Part shown: positions 1-12,960 of the stretch, in pieces
How positions within the stretch are numbered: the first letter of the stretch is position 1
Layout: each line of letters starts with the position of its first letter
Assembly (NCBI RefSeq): GCF_963678635.1
Contig: NC_087067.1
Coordinates: 15,877,639-15,941,638, forward strand
Origin: Symsagittifera roscoffensis
Taxonomy: Eukaryota; Xenacoelomorpha; Acoela; Convolutidae
Direction: 5' to 3'
DNA: 64,000 nucleotides
The notes under the pieces: model-generated
Databases searched by the model: none
Told to the model about the DNA's origin: nothing
What the model saw: the letters and a program-made list of their open reading frames with translations, nothing else
Translations under genes and position numbers: made by a program

Positions 1-654
1 ACGAATTTTCCTAGCAAGTAGCGAGTTAGAAGTCTTCAAGTTTTGCTCTAATTTTTTATCTATCAAGTAAAGCGATCTGTTATAATAAGCTCATAATAAA
101 AAAATTTTTTAGAGTTATTCCAGTGAATGTAGTTGTTGAAGCTCCAAAAATTTTTTGAAGTTTTTGGTTGATTATGTTGTTTTCCTATTCAATTTGCATA
201 AAAAATTTAAGTTGATTTTACCCAGTCTACACTTATGTCAGGTATGTTTAAGTTCTAGGCTTCGGTTCTGATGTTCTCATCACGCATCGAAGAAAAAACT
301 ACTTAAGTAAAAAAAATATAACGCATAAGTGGATTGAAATGATTTACAATTAAAAACTAGTGCTAGTGGCAAAGTACAGCGTGATTTTTTTGCTTCAAAG
401 TTGAATTGAATTTGATAAAAGGCTTATTGTGAAAATTAATGATACTGGAGTGATTTTTGATTTATTTAGTTTCATGCTTTCTTTTTATGCAAACTATTTT
501 GCTTCAATGTCATTTAACGGTTTATTTTTGTTTTTGAAGTACTGTGGTTTATTTGTTTCTTTTTTTTCTTGAAAGTTTACAAAGTTTAATTAAGCTTAAT
601 TTCATATTTTGTTTCTCACATCAAACTCACGTCAAATTCATGTTCAAGAGTAAT

Positions 655-1090
655 GAACGTAGTGAAGACTTTTATATAGGTCTTGCTGATTTTTTTTAAG
701 TCTTAAAAAGCTCTTATAACATAGTTCAATTGAATTCAATTGAATTTCATCTGCTGAAAGTGACGTACAAAGCGCTCTCCAAATACGAACGTGGAAAAAA
801 AGCAAACGATTTCTAGTTTCGAAAGTTGAATTTAATTTTAAGATTTCCAGCGGAATAAAAACTTAACCTGTTGATCCAGTTTTTTTAAATTGGGTTATTG
901 TTATCAAAAAAGTGCCAATCGTAAATCGTTTTAGAAGTTCGAAGAGCTTAAAGGGCATCTATATTTTTCTTTGAAAATCGAAAGTTGAAACTTTTTCAGC
1001 GAAGTCATTGTGTTTCTTTTATGTTTACTTGCGTTCATTACTCTTTTTCAATCTTCGGTTGGCTATGTTTTGAATGGAAAATAAGTTACG
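655..1090 (+). repeat. Dispersed repeat family 'AGTGAAGACT', copy
   Basis: Starts 'aacgtagtgaagacttttatatagg' and ends near 'atcttcggttggctatgttttg'. Shared internal blocks are 'gatttctagtttcgaaa', 'tttccagcggaat' and 'aaattgggtta'. About 430 bp, non-coding. Confidence 0.65.
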
Positions 1091-2797
1091 CTATTAAACT
1101 GAAATTCCAAAAATCCAAAAATCCAAATGAGTAATACTTTTAATTCCAAGTTCAACAAAAAAACGCTAACTCTTCAAAGAAATATCACTAATTTCCAAAT
1201 TAAAGTTTTCAAATTTTTTGTGGTCTTTTGTTGGTATTGATTAGTTCATTCTTTATAAGTTTTTAAATGTTTTGTTGGCTATAATTTTTGGCAAAATTCG
1301 TTTGCTTGTGTGTTTTTTGATAAGAAAACATATTCAGGAAGTCTTTGAAGTTTCATTTTCTTTTAAAAAGCTTAATCCATGTGACACCAATAAGAATAAC
1401 TTAATTTAAAAAATTCGCAGACAAGAACTCAAAAGAAAATTGTTCTCCATTCTCGGAAAACTGGGCGTAATATTAATTCGCGGAAATGGAATTGAAATAT
1501 TTCAATGCTCAACGGTTTATTTTCATTAATTGCAACTTACTTTTTTCCAAATCTAAATGTCAGGCTTTTTTTTTTAAATTAGGAGCTATTTTCTTTTGAA
1601 TTCTTATGTAAATAGTGGCTGATTTTGTTTTGTCTGTTGATTTTGATTTTGTTTTGAAATTGGTTTAGATATTAAGAAAAAGATTAAGAAAGCTTCATCA
1701 AATCTAAAGAACTTTTATATGTTGTAACTTGTCTCTAGAAAGTCTTAAGTTGTAAAGAAAACTAACAACACTTACTGTTTTTTTTTGGTTTCCTTGACTT
1801 CTTGAACAGTCTTCAATTTTTGTACGTGCTAGGTTTAAAATTTCAGAACAATTCTTATCAGTGAATATCTTTTTACATATGAGGGTGTGAAATTTTAAAA
1901 CAACTGAAATAAAAAAACTCAAGAACACCCGCAAAGTTCAACGTTCTAGTCCGTGTTTTTTTTTCAAATTGGAAAAAATTTTCATTGGTTTTTGTTTTGA
2001 CTCTTTTAGTGTTTGACATGGCGAAACAAACTCTTTTTTTTAAAGACAGCAAAACGTTGAGAAATTTGAGATTGGAAATCTATGTTTAAAAACAAACAGT
2101 GTCGAACTGATTTTTGATTGAGGCTGACTATTTTTATCCTCAGCGACAAGATTTCGGTGTTTTTTTTTCGGAATCTGAATTGAAGCTGATTATGATTTGA
2201 GAGATATTTCATAACAAATTTAGACTGATAGCTTCTCTGATTCAAAGATACCACAATTAACCTTATATTTACATAGCTTCTTCAAATATTTTTGAATATC
2301 TCAGAGAAACACCGAAATCTAATTAAGAAAAAAAGATAATTATCAAGAAGTGAATTAGAAAGATAAGATAATGCCTTTTCTTGTTCTATCTTTTTAAGGC
2401 GAAGAACTCGATTCCATTAATTTCTGCTTCTTGCTGCTGAAAAGTGAAGTCAACTTTCAACTGACAAAGCTGTTTTTGGTCGAACGATTTTCTTCAACTT
2501 TTTAATCAATCAATGTTTATGCGACTTTATGTTAATTGTACATTATGAATTCAGCTGAATGCGCTAAAGCAGAATTAAAGAGCGGTTTTTTATTCAATCA
2601 AGTTAACCAAAAATTAGTTCTTAAAACAAAACCATTCTCAAGCATTCGGCTTACTTAGTTTTACGTTGAAGTTGTCTTTTGTTATTATTTCTTTTGACCA
2701 CTTATAATTAAAGCGAGTACTTTTTGAGCTATTATTAAAGCGAGCCTTTGGTGTACTTTTCGTGTAATCAAAACCTACGAGATTTGTGCAAAAAAAA

Positions 2798-2865
2798 TGT
2801 TTCGGCGAAGACGCAAGGTAAGAGACCATTTCGGCGAAGACGCAATGTTTCGGCGAAGACGCTCG
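2798..2865 (+). repeat. Short tandem repeat TTTCGGCGAAGACGC x3
   Basis: Three exact copies of TTTCGGCGAAGACGC at about 2800, 2831 and 2849, CG-rich in an AT-rich context. Confidence 0.8.
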
Positions 2866-3319
2866 TTGCTTCGGGGTGATTTACCCACCCCAAAAAAAAC
2901 CAAAAAAATTGCTTACAAATTATAACCATGCAGCGGTTCTCCGTGAAAAGCTGAACAGCTGGTAGGTTGGTCCTTTTCCTTGTGGATAAATTGTCATAAA
3001 TGTTTATCCCTACTGCAAAAGGTACAAGGGATTAGCTACAAATAACAAAGTTCGTATAAGTTCAACTGTTGCAATAGATTTTATCATATAAAATCGATCT
3101 TCTCGAAATGAGGTTCCATGGATAAGAACTGATTATATTGGATTTTCAAGGTTTTCCAAAAAAATCGATTATTATAAATTAATAATTGATCAAAAACCAA
3201 AAAAAAACTAAAAACCAATTTAAGCCAAAATGACCTATTTAATTTATTACAAGGAATTATAATGGATTGCAATGAATTATGATGGATTTTAATGGTTTAA
3301 AATGTATTTCAATGTTGTA

Positions 3320-3915
3320 AGCAAAAGCCTAGATTTTTTTAAAAATTTTCTCGTTTGGTTTCAAAATTTCAACGTTGCTATAATTAAATTGAGATTTACA
3401 TTTGGCTCGCAAAAGTAGTTGCTGTTTTTTTTGTAATTTAAACCAACCTTCTTCCCTCCCCCATATCGCTTTTGAGCAAAACTTGGGTTTTCCAAAAATT
3501 TTCCGTATAGTTTCAAAATTTGAACATTGATAGCATTCAAATGAGATTTAAATTTGACCTGTACAAGTAGTTTTTGTTTATTTTTCACGCTTAGCTAACC
3601 TTATCCCCTCCCCTACATCAGTTTTAAGCAAGAGCCTGGGTTTTCCAAGTTTTTTTTTTCAAAAATCAAAGATAGTTATCATTAAATTGAAATTTAATTT
3701 TGTCTTGTAAAAAAAGTTGTTGTTTGTTTTTCACGTTCAACGAATCCTCTCCCTTCCCTTCATCAGTTTTAAGCAACCTCCTGGATTTTCCTAATTTTTT
3801 CCATATAGTTTCAAGAATTCAAAGTTACTATCAACATTTGGATATTCAAATTCGGCTTGTAAATTGTAGTTTTCACGCTGAACCAACCCTCTACCATCCC
3901 CCACATCGCCAATTA
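3320..3915 (+). repeat. Diverged tandem repeat, about 160-bp period x4
   Basis: Units share 'gggttttccaa.ttttt', 'agtttcaaaattt.aa', 'attcaaatgagattt' and 'cctcccc.catc'. About 70-80% identity between neighbours by eye. ORFs reading through it are chance. Confidence 0.7.
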
Positions 3916-6684
3916 CCCGACGTAACCCAAAAAGGTTAAATATTACACCAATCCTCCCCATCCGCACATCGCTACCTACTACGCTTACACCTCAGCTTAC
4001 CCTTATACGGAATTTTTTTTCTGTGGCCTGTTTTTTCGACGTCGAGAAAACTTTGAAACTCCTGACGGCGGGTTAACTTTGTGACGACTATCGTTTTGTG
4101 AAAAAAAAAACATAAAAATGAGTGGAATTGGAAATCGAGTAGGCCGTAACTTTAGCAACAATTTCGTACAGAATTTAATTTATTATAAACCGTTACAGTT
4201 GATTTTAATATATTGCAAGCTACTTAAAGTTTTAGAAAACAATAGAATGTGCTAGATTATAATTAAATGCGTGGTCCAAAAGTGTAAGCAAAACTGAAAA
4301 TTGTGGAAATATTTTCACCACCAAATTCGACTATAAACGATCATTATCTCAGTGTAGCTTCTTTCTATGGGGTAATAATAATTAACTAAACCCTGGTAGT
4401 CGTTTTGCCATTTTAGAAGAGCTCGGAAACTCAATATAGCCAACTGTCGCTCTTAAAACAATTGGAAAAATTATAACTTCTTTAGTATTTTTTTTAAAAA
4501 AGTCTGTCCTTTCCCTCCAAATAAATGACTAAATCAGCCCTGAAGCAACTATTTCATCTTCTAGTTAAAATTCCAGTTTAATAAATGACAAATTGAAGCT
4601 TATAGACATGTGGAAAATTGCCATAAAGTGTAAAAATTGCCAAAAGTATAAGATGGAAAATTGCATAAATCAATTTAATTGTAAAAAAACTTCATATATA
4701 GGTTTACAATAGTGTGCGAGCTTCACAAAGACTTACAAGCCAAATTTTTTGGTTTGCTTTTAAAGAGGCCCTCGGTTTACTGTTGCGCGTACTTTTTTTG
4801 GGCTAGTTTTATCTTATTCTTATGATTTTGTAAAAAAAACTTATCAGTCACAAATTAATTTAGATGTTGAACGAGCCCAAATACATTTGCATTAGGCTTT
4901 CGGACTTATTAGTGAAAACGAAGTGTAGAATTGTTTATTCAATTTTACCTCCCAAAAGGATATAATTGAATCAATTTTCTGAAGAAAAAGTCCCATTTTC
5001 TCATTCTTTTAAATCTTAAGAAAATCATACAGGTTGCTTTATAAATTTTAAAATTAAATTGCCTAATTTACATGCAATTTGTCCCGGTGAGTTTCCTGCT
5101 ACTGAAGTAGTTTTTTTTAAATCAAGTCGAACATATAAATTTTTGTGTCTCTACTTGAAACAAGCTTAGAGCATTAAAAAGCTTGACTCAGTTTAAAACT
5201 TGAGACACCATTACCATCCTGTAGAGAAAACCCGGGTTGAATTCTCACCGCTACTCATCAATTTATCTGTAATCCTACCCGAATTCAAGTTAAGGCGTGA
5301 AAAATCGATTATAACAGAATTGTGTTGATTTTTGACAATTCTTTCAAGATCCTTTCATATTATTTGAAAGGTTCTCGCGGTAAATAAAAAATAAACCTTC
5401 CTAAAACCATGAAACTAAAGCAAAATGTTAATATTTTGATGGTTGAAAAACTTAAAATTTGCATAATGAAACAGCTGTAATAGAAAAGAAATGAAAAAAA
5501 TAAAACGTTTTAAGTTTGATTGGATTTGAAAATTTTTGAAACATTTTTCTCATTTTTACAAAAGCATAATATATAGGCATTTCAGATACAAGGCTGAAAA
5601 CAAATTAGGCCAACGAAAGGGGCTATAATCAATTATGATCAATAAAAGAGAATAATTTGCGCAAAACATATGAATTAGAGATTGGGATGAAAATAATCGA
5701 TTATAATTGTATCAAAAAACGGATGAAATAAAAATCGATTATTATCGATTAAAATTTTTCTATTATTTATTAGAATTTGATCTTAAAAAGAGAGTTTATA
5801 ATCGATTATTAATTGATCAAAATCAATTTTTTTCTCAATTTTATTAAGACTGGTACTAAAATCGTAGTTTAATCGATCATTAACGCTTGAAATTGGATGC
5901 GGACATTGACTGCTAATTTCCAGCACCCCACAATACCCCCTAAAATATCTATTTTTATAAGGCTAGATGACGCAGAGGTAACAGAATTGCCCACTCAACC
6001 CAAGGTTGTGTGATAAAACCCCAGTAGGTTTGGAGCAATTTGCTTACTTTGATAGGTAAATTATCAGCAATAAATCATCACAAATTTGTCGCTACAAGAC
6101 CGCTGTGTTATTTCAGCGCTAATTCAATGCTAATTTAGTACCAACTTTTGCTGTGGTGGTAATGAAAAACTCTAAAATTCGAAAAACTTTAAAACTCTAA
6201 TAGATAAACCTGGAAGTGGGGGTAATTTTAAATTAGAGACCAAAAACCGCGAAAAACGCAACTTAAAAAAAAACTTAACTTCGAAATTAACTTCTGCTTG
6301 CTTCATATTGAAATTCTATGTTCAGAAGCGCTTTTTGGCCTCTTTTTCCTGCACTTCGTTTCGCAGATAAGAGTCGGCGAATAATCAAATGCAGGGCGCA
6401 GAGTTTTAAAAAAGCCACTAACTAATTTCAATTATTGAGCAAAAAACGAATTTAAAACTAGAACCATTACAGACGAAATTATTGAAAGCAGCTATGCTAT
6501 TCAAATCACTGTTTCTTGAAGATTATTCTTTTTTAATTATAGAAACATGAAAAGACCGGGACTTCAGGTGTTACTTTGATGAGAGCAGCCGCATCATACT
6601 GATTTTAATCTATAAAAAGCAAGCTATGCCATGCATAAAATTAAGATTTATAAAATGAATTTGATAAAAGTAAAGATTTTTATC

Positions 6685-6893
6685 GGATTTACTTAACAAT
6701 CTCCCCCCTAATGTATTTGCTAAAGAATCTCAACCCCTGTAAATTAAAACTGTAAATTCGCACTAGAGCGTTGTAAGTAAGTTCAAAGTTTGCTGCATTC
6801 TGATTGGTCAAAAACTCGCTGCAAGTAACCTATTTAACAATCCCCCATTTCTTGAAAGAGGGGGGGGGGGCAGAAAGATTGTTAAGTAGATCC
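6685..6893. mobile_element. MITE with 18-bp TIRs and G/C-tract ends
   Basis: 209 bp. The left end, GGATTTACTTAACAATCT, and the complement of the right end, GGATCTACTTAACAATCT, differ at one base. A C-run follows the left TIR and a G-run precedes the right. The interior has 'gctgcattctgattggtcaaaaactc', related to 63095-63140. Confidence 0.65.
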
Positions 6894-7189
6894 TTTTATC
6901 TTTACCAAATATCGAAGTTTTGTCCCAAGATTTTAGGTAGAGGAATCAAAAATTCGTTGAAACAACTAAAAGTGGTACAAAGTTTGGACTAATTCGTTCG
7001 ATATTCGAACTTTTGAAAAATCAAGAACATTTCTAATTGTCGAGTTATTCGAACTTTTAGCTATTCAAACCTACTGAGTGCATAGAATTTACTCTTCATT
7101 TCAATTTTTTTCACGATTATAAGTACTGGTCAAGTGTGGTGCTCTAGTGTGGCATTAAGTGGTGCTGGAGATCTAAATTTTTTTTGCAA

Positions 7190-9905
7190 ATATTAATTAT
7201 TACTTTATTTATATTTTTGCACAAAGGTCATTGAGACTGAATTTTTATCAAAACGCAACTTAGACTTAGCAACTACCAATCAATAGAAAAGGTGTTCGGA
7301 GAATTTGAATTAAAGGCTTGAACTCAATCTAATCTTATAAAAATCAACTTTGAGTATCCTTCGCGTGTCACTTGGCGGAACTAACAGGATTTCTTATGCT
7401 AAACGACCGGACGGACATGGGAAAACCAAAATTCTGATCGACAGCGAAATCAGACCCACCGTGACAGCTCAAAACGTGTCTGGAACAGTTTTTGATTCGG
7501 TTGACGGTGAAAGAAAATGCTAATCCGAAATGCATACTTAAGACTCTAAACAAATTTTGGAGGAAACACCAAATATACCAGACAAGTACCGGGCAAGATG
7601 CAGTTGCATTAGCAGCCAGAAAAAAATACCCTGGAAAAAATTCTACAGGAAAATGAAGATCGAAAGGCTATGGGACGAACAATGGATTATAATATTTTAT
7701 ACTTCGAGTTCCAAAAAAAAGTGTCGCAGTTACTCCTGATGTTGGGAACAGAATGGAAAAAGGTTTAAAAAAAATTTGAAGAAAACAAATTGGATTTTCG
7801 AGAAATATCTCCCATGGAAAATTTTTTTTTTGAAAGAGTGAGAAGTACAGACTGTTTAATAGAGCACAAGAACAATAAATTATATGCTGCTAAAATAAAC
7901 ATCGCAGACAATTAGATCGGAGACAAGTACATTGGAGGAAATTTTTCATTTAAGTTTTTATTCCATCCAAAAAAAATGAAAAGTGAGTTTACGAGACCTT
8001 TTAAAATTTGAAATTTTATCTCCGGAAAAATTACGCAAGAGGGCAAAAACAATGAATTACTTTAAGAATAATAAAAAACAAACGCGTCTGTGGCTTTGGG
8101 AAAAGACTTTACGAATTGTAACAATCCAACTATCTTTGCAAAAATGTACAGATTACAACAAGTGAGAGAAGTGAAAGCAGTATCAGAAAAATCAAAAGAA
8201 GAGTATAAAATATCTAGATTCTTTTGATTGAAATTGGTACTGTAACAGTGAATCAGATACGAAAGTGAGTACAACCACGGAGTGAAGTAGAAACAAGACA
8301 CTCGAAACGAGCGAGAGAAAGATAGCGATAAAAAAGACATAGTATGAAGACCCAACATCAAACAAAATGAAACCGCTGAAAGCATTGATGAAGATTAATT
8401 AGCAATTTTTTTCAATTGAGCAACCAAACAGCTCAAATCGTAAGCAAGAACAAGTTTCTAATCTCCTGGACTCTTCAAACAAAACAAAAACGCAAAAGAT
8501 GCATTTTAGATAAGTGCTTCAAAAAAAAACTGGGAGTCTCCACAACACAGAGAACTGCTTCAAAGGAGTTGCAAAAGTTTGATGTGCTTTTGTGCGGGCA
8601 GTGAGAAGGTTGGAAAATCTTTTTTCGATGAACTCATACAACTAATTTCCCGGCAATTTCAATCAAAAAATCATGTAATCTGCTTGATCCTAAAATTTCT
8701 ACTGTGACATGTTTGAAAAAAAAGGGAAAATCTTAGCAAAACTAGCAAAACCCATCAACAGAAAACAGTTCAAAAACAGATTTAAGTTGCTTGATATAGA
8801 TAAATTCTTAGACGGAATGAATCAAAATGTCAAAAAACGAAGAAAAATATGTTATATCTCACATGGTTGGATTTGAAGTATTTGTAGAGTCAATTCAAAC
8901 ATGCTGCAGATTTAGTTAACGAACGCAAATTGGCGCCAACGCTACGGAGAAACATAGTTTTCTAACGATTTTCTTCGGTCTCGCGGACATGCCCGTTGAA
9001 TTTTTTAGACCTGAAGGAGCTAGAGCTAACCAAGACGTGAAATTATAGACCTGAAGTAGCTAACCAACCAAGAAATCAAGAATGAACTCATGTAGTTGAC
9101 AAAAAGAGAATAAATTTTTTAATCTTTGACCGAAAAAGATGACCTCAAAAGTGACCTCTTCACCGAAAAAAAATAATGAATGAGGTGAGACGAGAATCAG
9201 AAAAACTAATGAGCGTCGACAAACCAAGGAGTGTTTTTTTTTGGTAACGGAGTCGGCGATCAAAATCAAAACAACTGGGGTGCAGTGCGTTGTAAAAGCG
9301 ATAAAGCTGTGGCAAAAACAAAAACAGAGCTTAAACTGAGCTTGGACAGAGCTCGAACTTAAAGGAACTTAAACTAGAGGAACATAAACAGAGCTCGAGT
9401 AAAACTCCAATCAGAGAATCGATATTTAAACACGATTAAAAACTACATGCAGGAGAATCCGATTTCACGAATGAATGTGTTCAAAACAGCCAAATCTGTG
9501 TCACCTCAAAAGAATCAAAGCCAGGGGGAGAAAATAAGCTTGTCAAATATAGAATAAGTGTTCAAAACCAAAAACCTCAGGGCCCAAGTCGCTAGGTCAT
9601 TGAACTCAAGAAAAAAAGGCTAGGAAAACCCTCCTTGCAGGAAGCAAGAAGGCCGAAGGATGCCCAAGCAGAATAGAAAATAGAAAAAAAAGAAGAAGTG
9701 GAGATTGTGGTACTGCCCAGACAGTAACTTTGGAAGTTTTTTAATATACACTTTTAGCATAGTTTGATTTTTATTTTTTTACCAAGGTCTTTGAGGTTTA
9801 GTGTTTATCAAATTGGAACTGAGACGTAGCAAAAAACAAACAAGAGAATATGTTCAAGGACCTTGAATTAAAGAATTAAGCTCAAACTTATCCTATCAAC
9901 CAACT
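7190..9905 (+). mobile_element. Decayed LTR-bounded retroelement (probable)
   Basis: Two diverged direct repeats, about 7198-7345 and 9760-9900, share blocks such as 'caaggtc.ttgag', 'tttatcaaa', 'gaattaaag' and 'ctcaa.ct.atc', at roughly 70% identity by eye. They bracket about 2.4 kb that is richer in A and G than its surroundings and reads like broken Lys/Glu-rich coding sequence on the plus strand with many stops. A purine run (aaaaaagaagaag, about 9688-9700) sits just before the second repeat, like a polypurine tract. I saw no intact RT, integrase or zinc-knuckle motif, so the class is unknown. Confidence 0.45.
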
Positions 9906-10229
9906 GAGTTCCTTAGATAGTCACAATAAGTCAGCTCTCGGAGATCATCTGTTTAGATCTTTCAATGTATTATTTGTTTAAATGCGGGCTTCACTATCTC
10001 GCCATGTGTAATCTTTTTCAACGTTTTATTTTTTCGTGCTTAACGAAAGAATTTTTGCACATTTAAGCTATCTCGTATATTGCAATTGTTAAGTTTTTTT
10101 TCGGTTTAAAATCAGCAAATTAAAAATGGAATGCTGTCAGGGCTGTCAATTATGAATGCCCAAATCTTTTTAGTTAACAAAATACGACAATTTTTGTGGT
10201 TTTTGCAGAAAGTTTTCAGAAAACTCAAA

Positions 10230-11490
10230 TTTAAAAAAATCACAAAATTTGAAATTTCCAACCCTGCAGTGGGGTGCTGTCAAAGTACTCCCGAGGATTG
10301 CAATTCTTGGCTCCAATTATAACTGCTCAAATTGTTGTAGTTTTCAAGATTTTCAAGGATTTGAAGTTCCAAAATTTGTAGCTGGGTTTTGCGGGGGTAC
10401 TCTCAGCAGCTCTAAGTTGCAGTTTTTGCGTCCAAATGCGACTGCTCGAATGCTCTAAGTTTCCGAGATGCGACATTTGTTAGGTCATTTTTTTAGTGTT
10501 CAAAGAACTTAAATATAAAAAGTTTCACAAAATTTAAAAATTCCATCTCTATACTGAAGTTCTTTCGGGATGCAACCAGTGGTTGCAAATTTTTCCTCTG
10601 AATTTGAATGCTCAAATTTTTGTAGTTTTTGATATATGACGTTTTTAATGATTTCGTTTTCAACTTTTCAGAAAACTTATATTTTAAGCAATTCAAAAGA
10701 TTTGAACTTCCAATACTTGTAGCTGAATTCGATGAGGGTACTCTCCGAACTTCTAGGTTGCAAAATTTACGTCCAAATGCGACCGCTCAAATTCACTCAG
10801 TTTCCAAGATGTGACGTTTGTTAAGTCATTTCATTTTTTTCAACTATCATAGAAATCAGATACAAAAAAACTTTTACAAAATTTGAAATTCTCATCTGTA
10901 AAGGGACTCCCAGGGGTTGCAAGTTTTGACTCAAAAAGTGATTGCTCAAATCTTTGTAATTTTCGAAGCATGACGTTTTTTAAAAACTTTCAGAAAAATT
11001 AATTTAAAAATATTTTTCAAATTCAAAATTTCTAACCCTGATAACCCTGTAGTTGGGGGCTCTTATAGTACTCTCAGGGATTGCAAAACTTATCTTCAAG
11101 TATTACTTCTCAAGTTTCTCGTAGTTGTTGAGAAATGACGTTTTTTATGGTTTTTTCAAAAAAGAAATTTAGAAAACTTGAATCTAAATTTTCTCAAAAT
11201 TTGAAATTTCCATCGCTGTAATTGGGTATTGTGGGATTACTCTCCAGAACACCAAGTTTTTCGCCACGATGCGACTGATCAATTGCTTTTAGTTTCTGAG
11301 TTGTGATATTTTTTTTAAATAAGTTGAAAATTTTTCTTAGAACTTAGATTAAAAAAATTTTTACGTTTCCTCACGAATTCTTACGGTTCCTCACAAATTA
11401 AATATAAAAAGTTAAAGTTTGAAAATACCAACTTTTCGATTCGGTGCTGTCAGTGTACACTCAAAGGATGCAAATCTTATGTCCAATATA
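10230..11490 (+). repeat. Old tandem repeat, about 170-bp period, 7-8 units
   Basis: Recurring blocks are 'aaaatttgaaatttcca', 'ggt.ctctcag', 'ttgcaa.ttt..gtccaaat.cga.tgctcaaat' and 'tgtagtttt.gag.tgacgttt'. The units are strongly diverged, with indels. Confidence 0.65.
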
Positions 11491-12612
11491 CGCGGTTTTT
11501 TATGAGTTGTCAAAAATTAGAAGCACCGGAGGTGCGTTACGCGCTAGTTCACTTTGAAGAAAGCAGCAAAAAACGATTTTGTTTTTGATAACTTTGCTGT
11601 AGTTTCCTGTTATTTTTTGCAGGGCCAAATTGCGGTCGGAATAGTCTGGACTACGTGTACAGAGACCGCCTACTCTTTTGTTACGCGTCTTCAACTTCCT
11701 GATATCCTTTCTAGTTAATCTTGAAAATCCAATCGTCAGCCTTCAACCAATTTTTAGCAATCATAGCTTTGAAATTAATGAGTTTTTCTGATGTTTGGGA
11801 GAATACGGACAATGGAGAGTACAATTCCGTTCACCAATAGTTTTTTTATGTCAACATTTTAATTTAAAAAAGACGTTTTGTTGTTCCCGCATTTAAACCA
11901 TTTCTCTCTGCCGGCCTTTAGGTCCCTATTAGCGACCTCGCATTTTGTTTATTAACCTAAATCTTTTCAAAACCTATTTTTGTTTTTCCATATAATTTTT
12001 AAAAGCATAGTAAAAGCTATTTAATTTTTTTGCAATTTGCTACTAATTAATCGCAAATTGCAAAATTTAAAATAGCTTTTGCTGCTTTTAAAAAAAGCTT
12101 AAGCTAATTTCGATCAGAATAGGGTAAGGCGAGATTGCTAATAGGGGTGTAAAACCTTCCTGATAAAACTGAACTTAATGGAACAAAAATTGAGATCTCT
12201 ATTGCCTATGACGTCATGAAAGAAATCATGAATCAATAGAAGCGTGATATAAAAAATTGTATTCCGATTTCTCTCTAGAAATCTTGCAATCAGTGAAACC
12301 TGAGATCGTAAATTTTTCTTTGTTCACATTACCTGGTCTTACAAACAGTGGAGGGAAACTGGTCAAAGATTTCATTATCCATCTTTTTTGCCCCCGTGAA
12401 TTTCACCCACAATTTTACTTCCAATTTGATTTTCACTGTATTTTACGCCGGTCTTTTTCAAATCGCATTTTTTGTGTTCTTCAATGGTATGGTTTTGTTC
12501 GTTAATTTAAGTTCACGCTTGTAATGCTTACGAAGTCTTTGAAAATCGAATTTTTTTGTATTTAATTATTTTCGTCCATTATAATTTTTGTAGTTCAAGT
12601 TTCGTTGTAGTC

Positions 12613-12960
12613 ATTGGCGTACCCAGGAATTTTTTTAGAGGAGCGGTGGGTGGATAGTGATAGTGGTGGGGGAGATTTTGCAGTTAATTTTTGGAAACTT
12701 TGTCAAATTTATTCTACGTCGATCAAATTAATTTTCCGATTTTCAAGAAATTGTAGACCCTATTTTGATTTTAAAAACTGTTTCGCAACTTTCTATGGCT
12801 TTTTTGGATCGTTCGACAAAAAAGTTGCGTTTTTTTGGCGTGCCCTCTTATTCCTATCTTAGGCGTCAGTAAAAAATTTTTAGGGTTCATCGGCCGAATA
12901 TGGCTGTCACAAAATAAGTATTTATTGAAGAAATAGGCCAAAACTGAACGGGGGCGCTGC
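12613..12960. repeat. Fragment related to the nested hAT-like family
   Basis: Starts CATTGGCGTACCCAGG and contains 'tttttagggttcatcggc..aatatggctgtca', similar to 30744-30780. The far end is not clear. Confidence 0.4.

Larger units (their letters stand above)
1..6684. other. Non-coding AT-rich stretch
   Basis: Outside the repeats listed, I see no exon-like GC-rich open stretch or RNA gene. Around 5280-5880 it is rich in ATCGATTATAAT-like words. No upstream PDE3 exon is recognisable. Confidence 0.6.

Noticed and set aside
8062-8385. 107-codon minus-strand open frame with hydrophobic sequence
   Set aside because: It lies antisense in the decayed LTR-bounded element, whose plus strand is the purine-rich, coding-like one.
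10131-10814. Overlapping plus-strand open frames
   Set aside because: They fall in the old 170-bp tandem repeat and arise from its periodicity.
11638-11700. Candidate upstream PDE3 exon after TTTTTTGCAG
   Set aside because: None of the frames resembles the PDE3 N-terminal region and two close quickly with stops.
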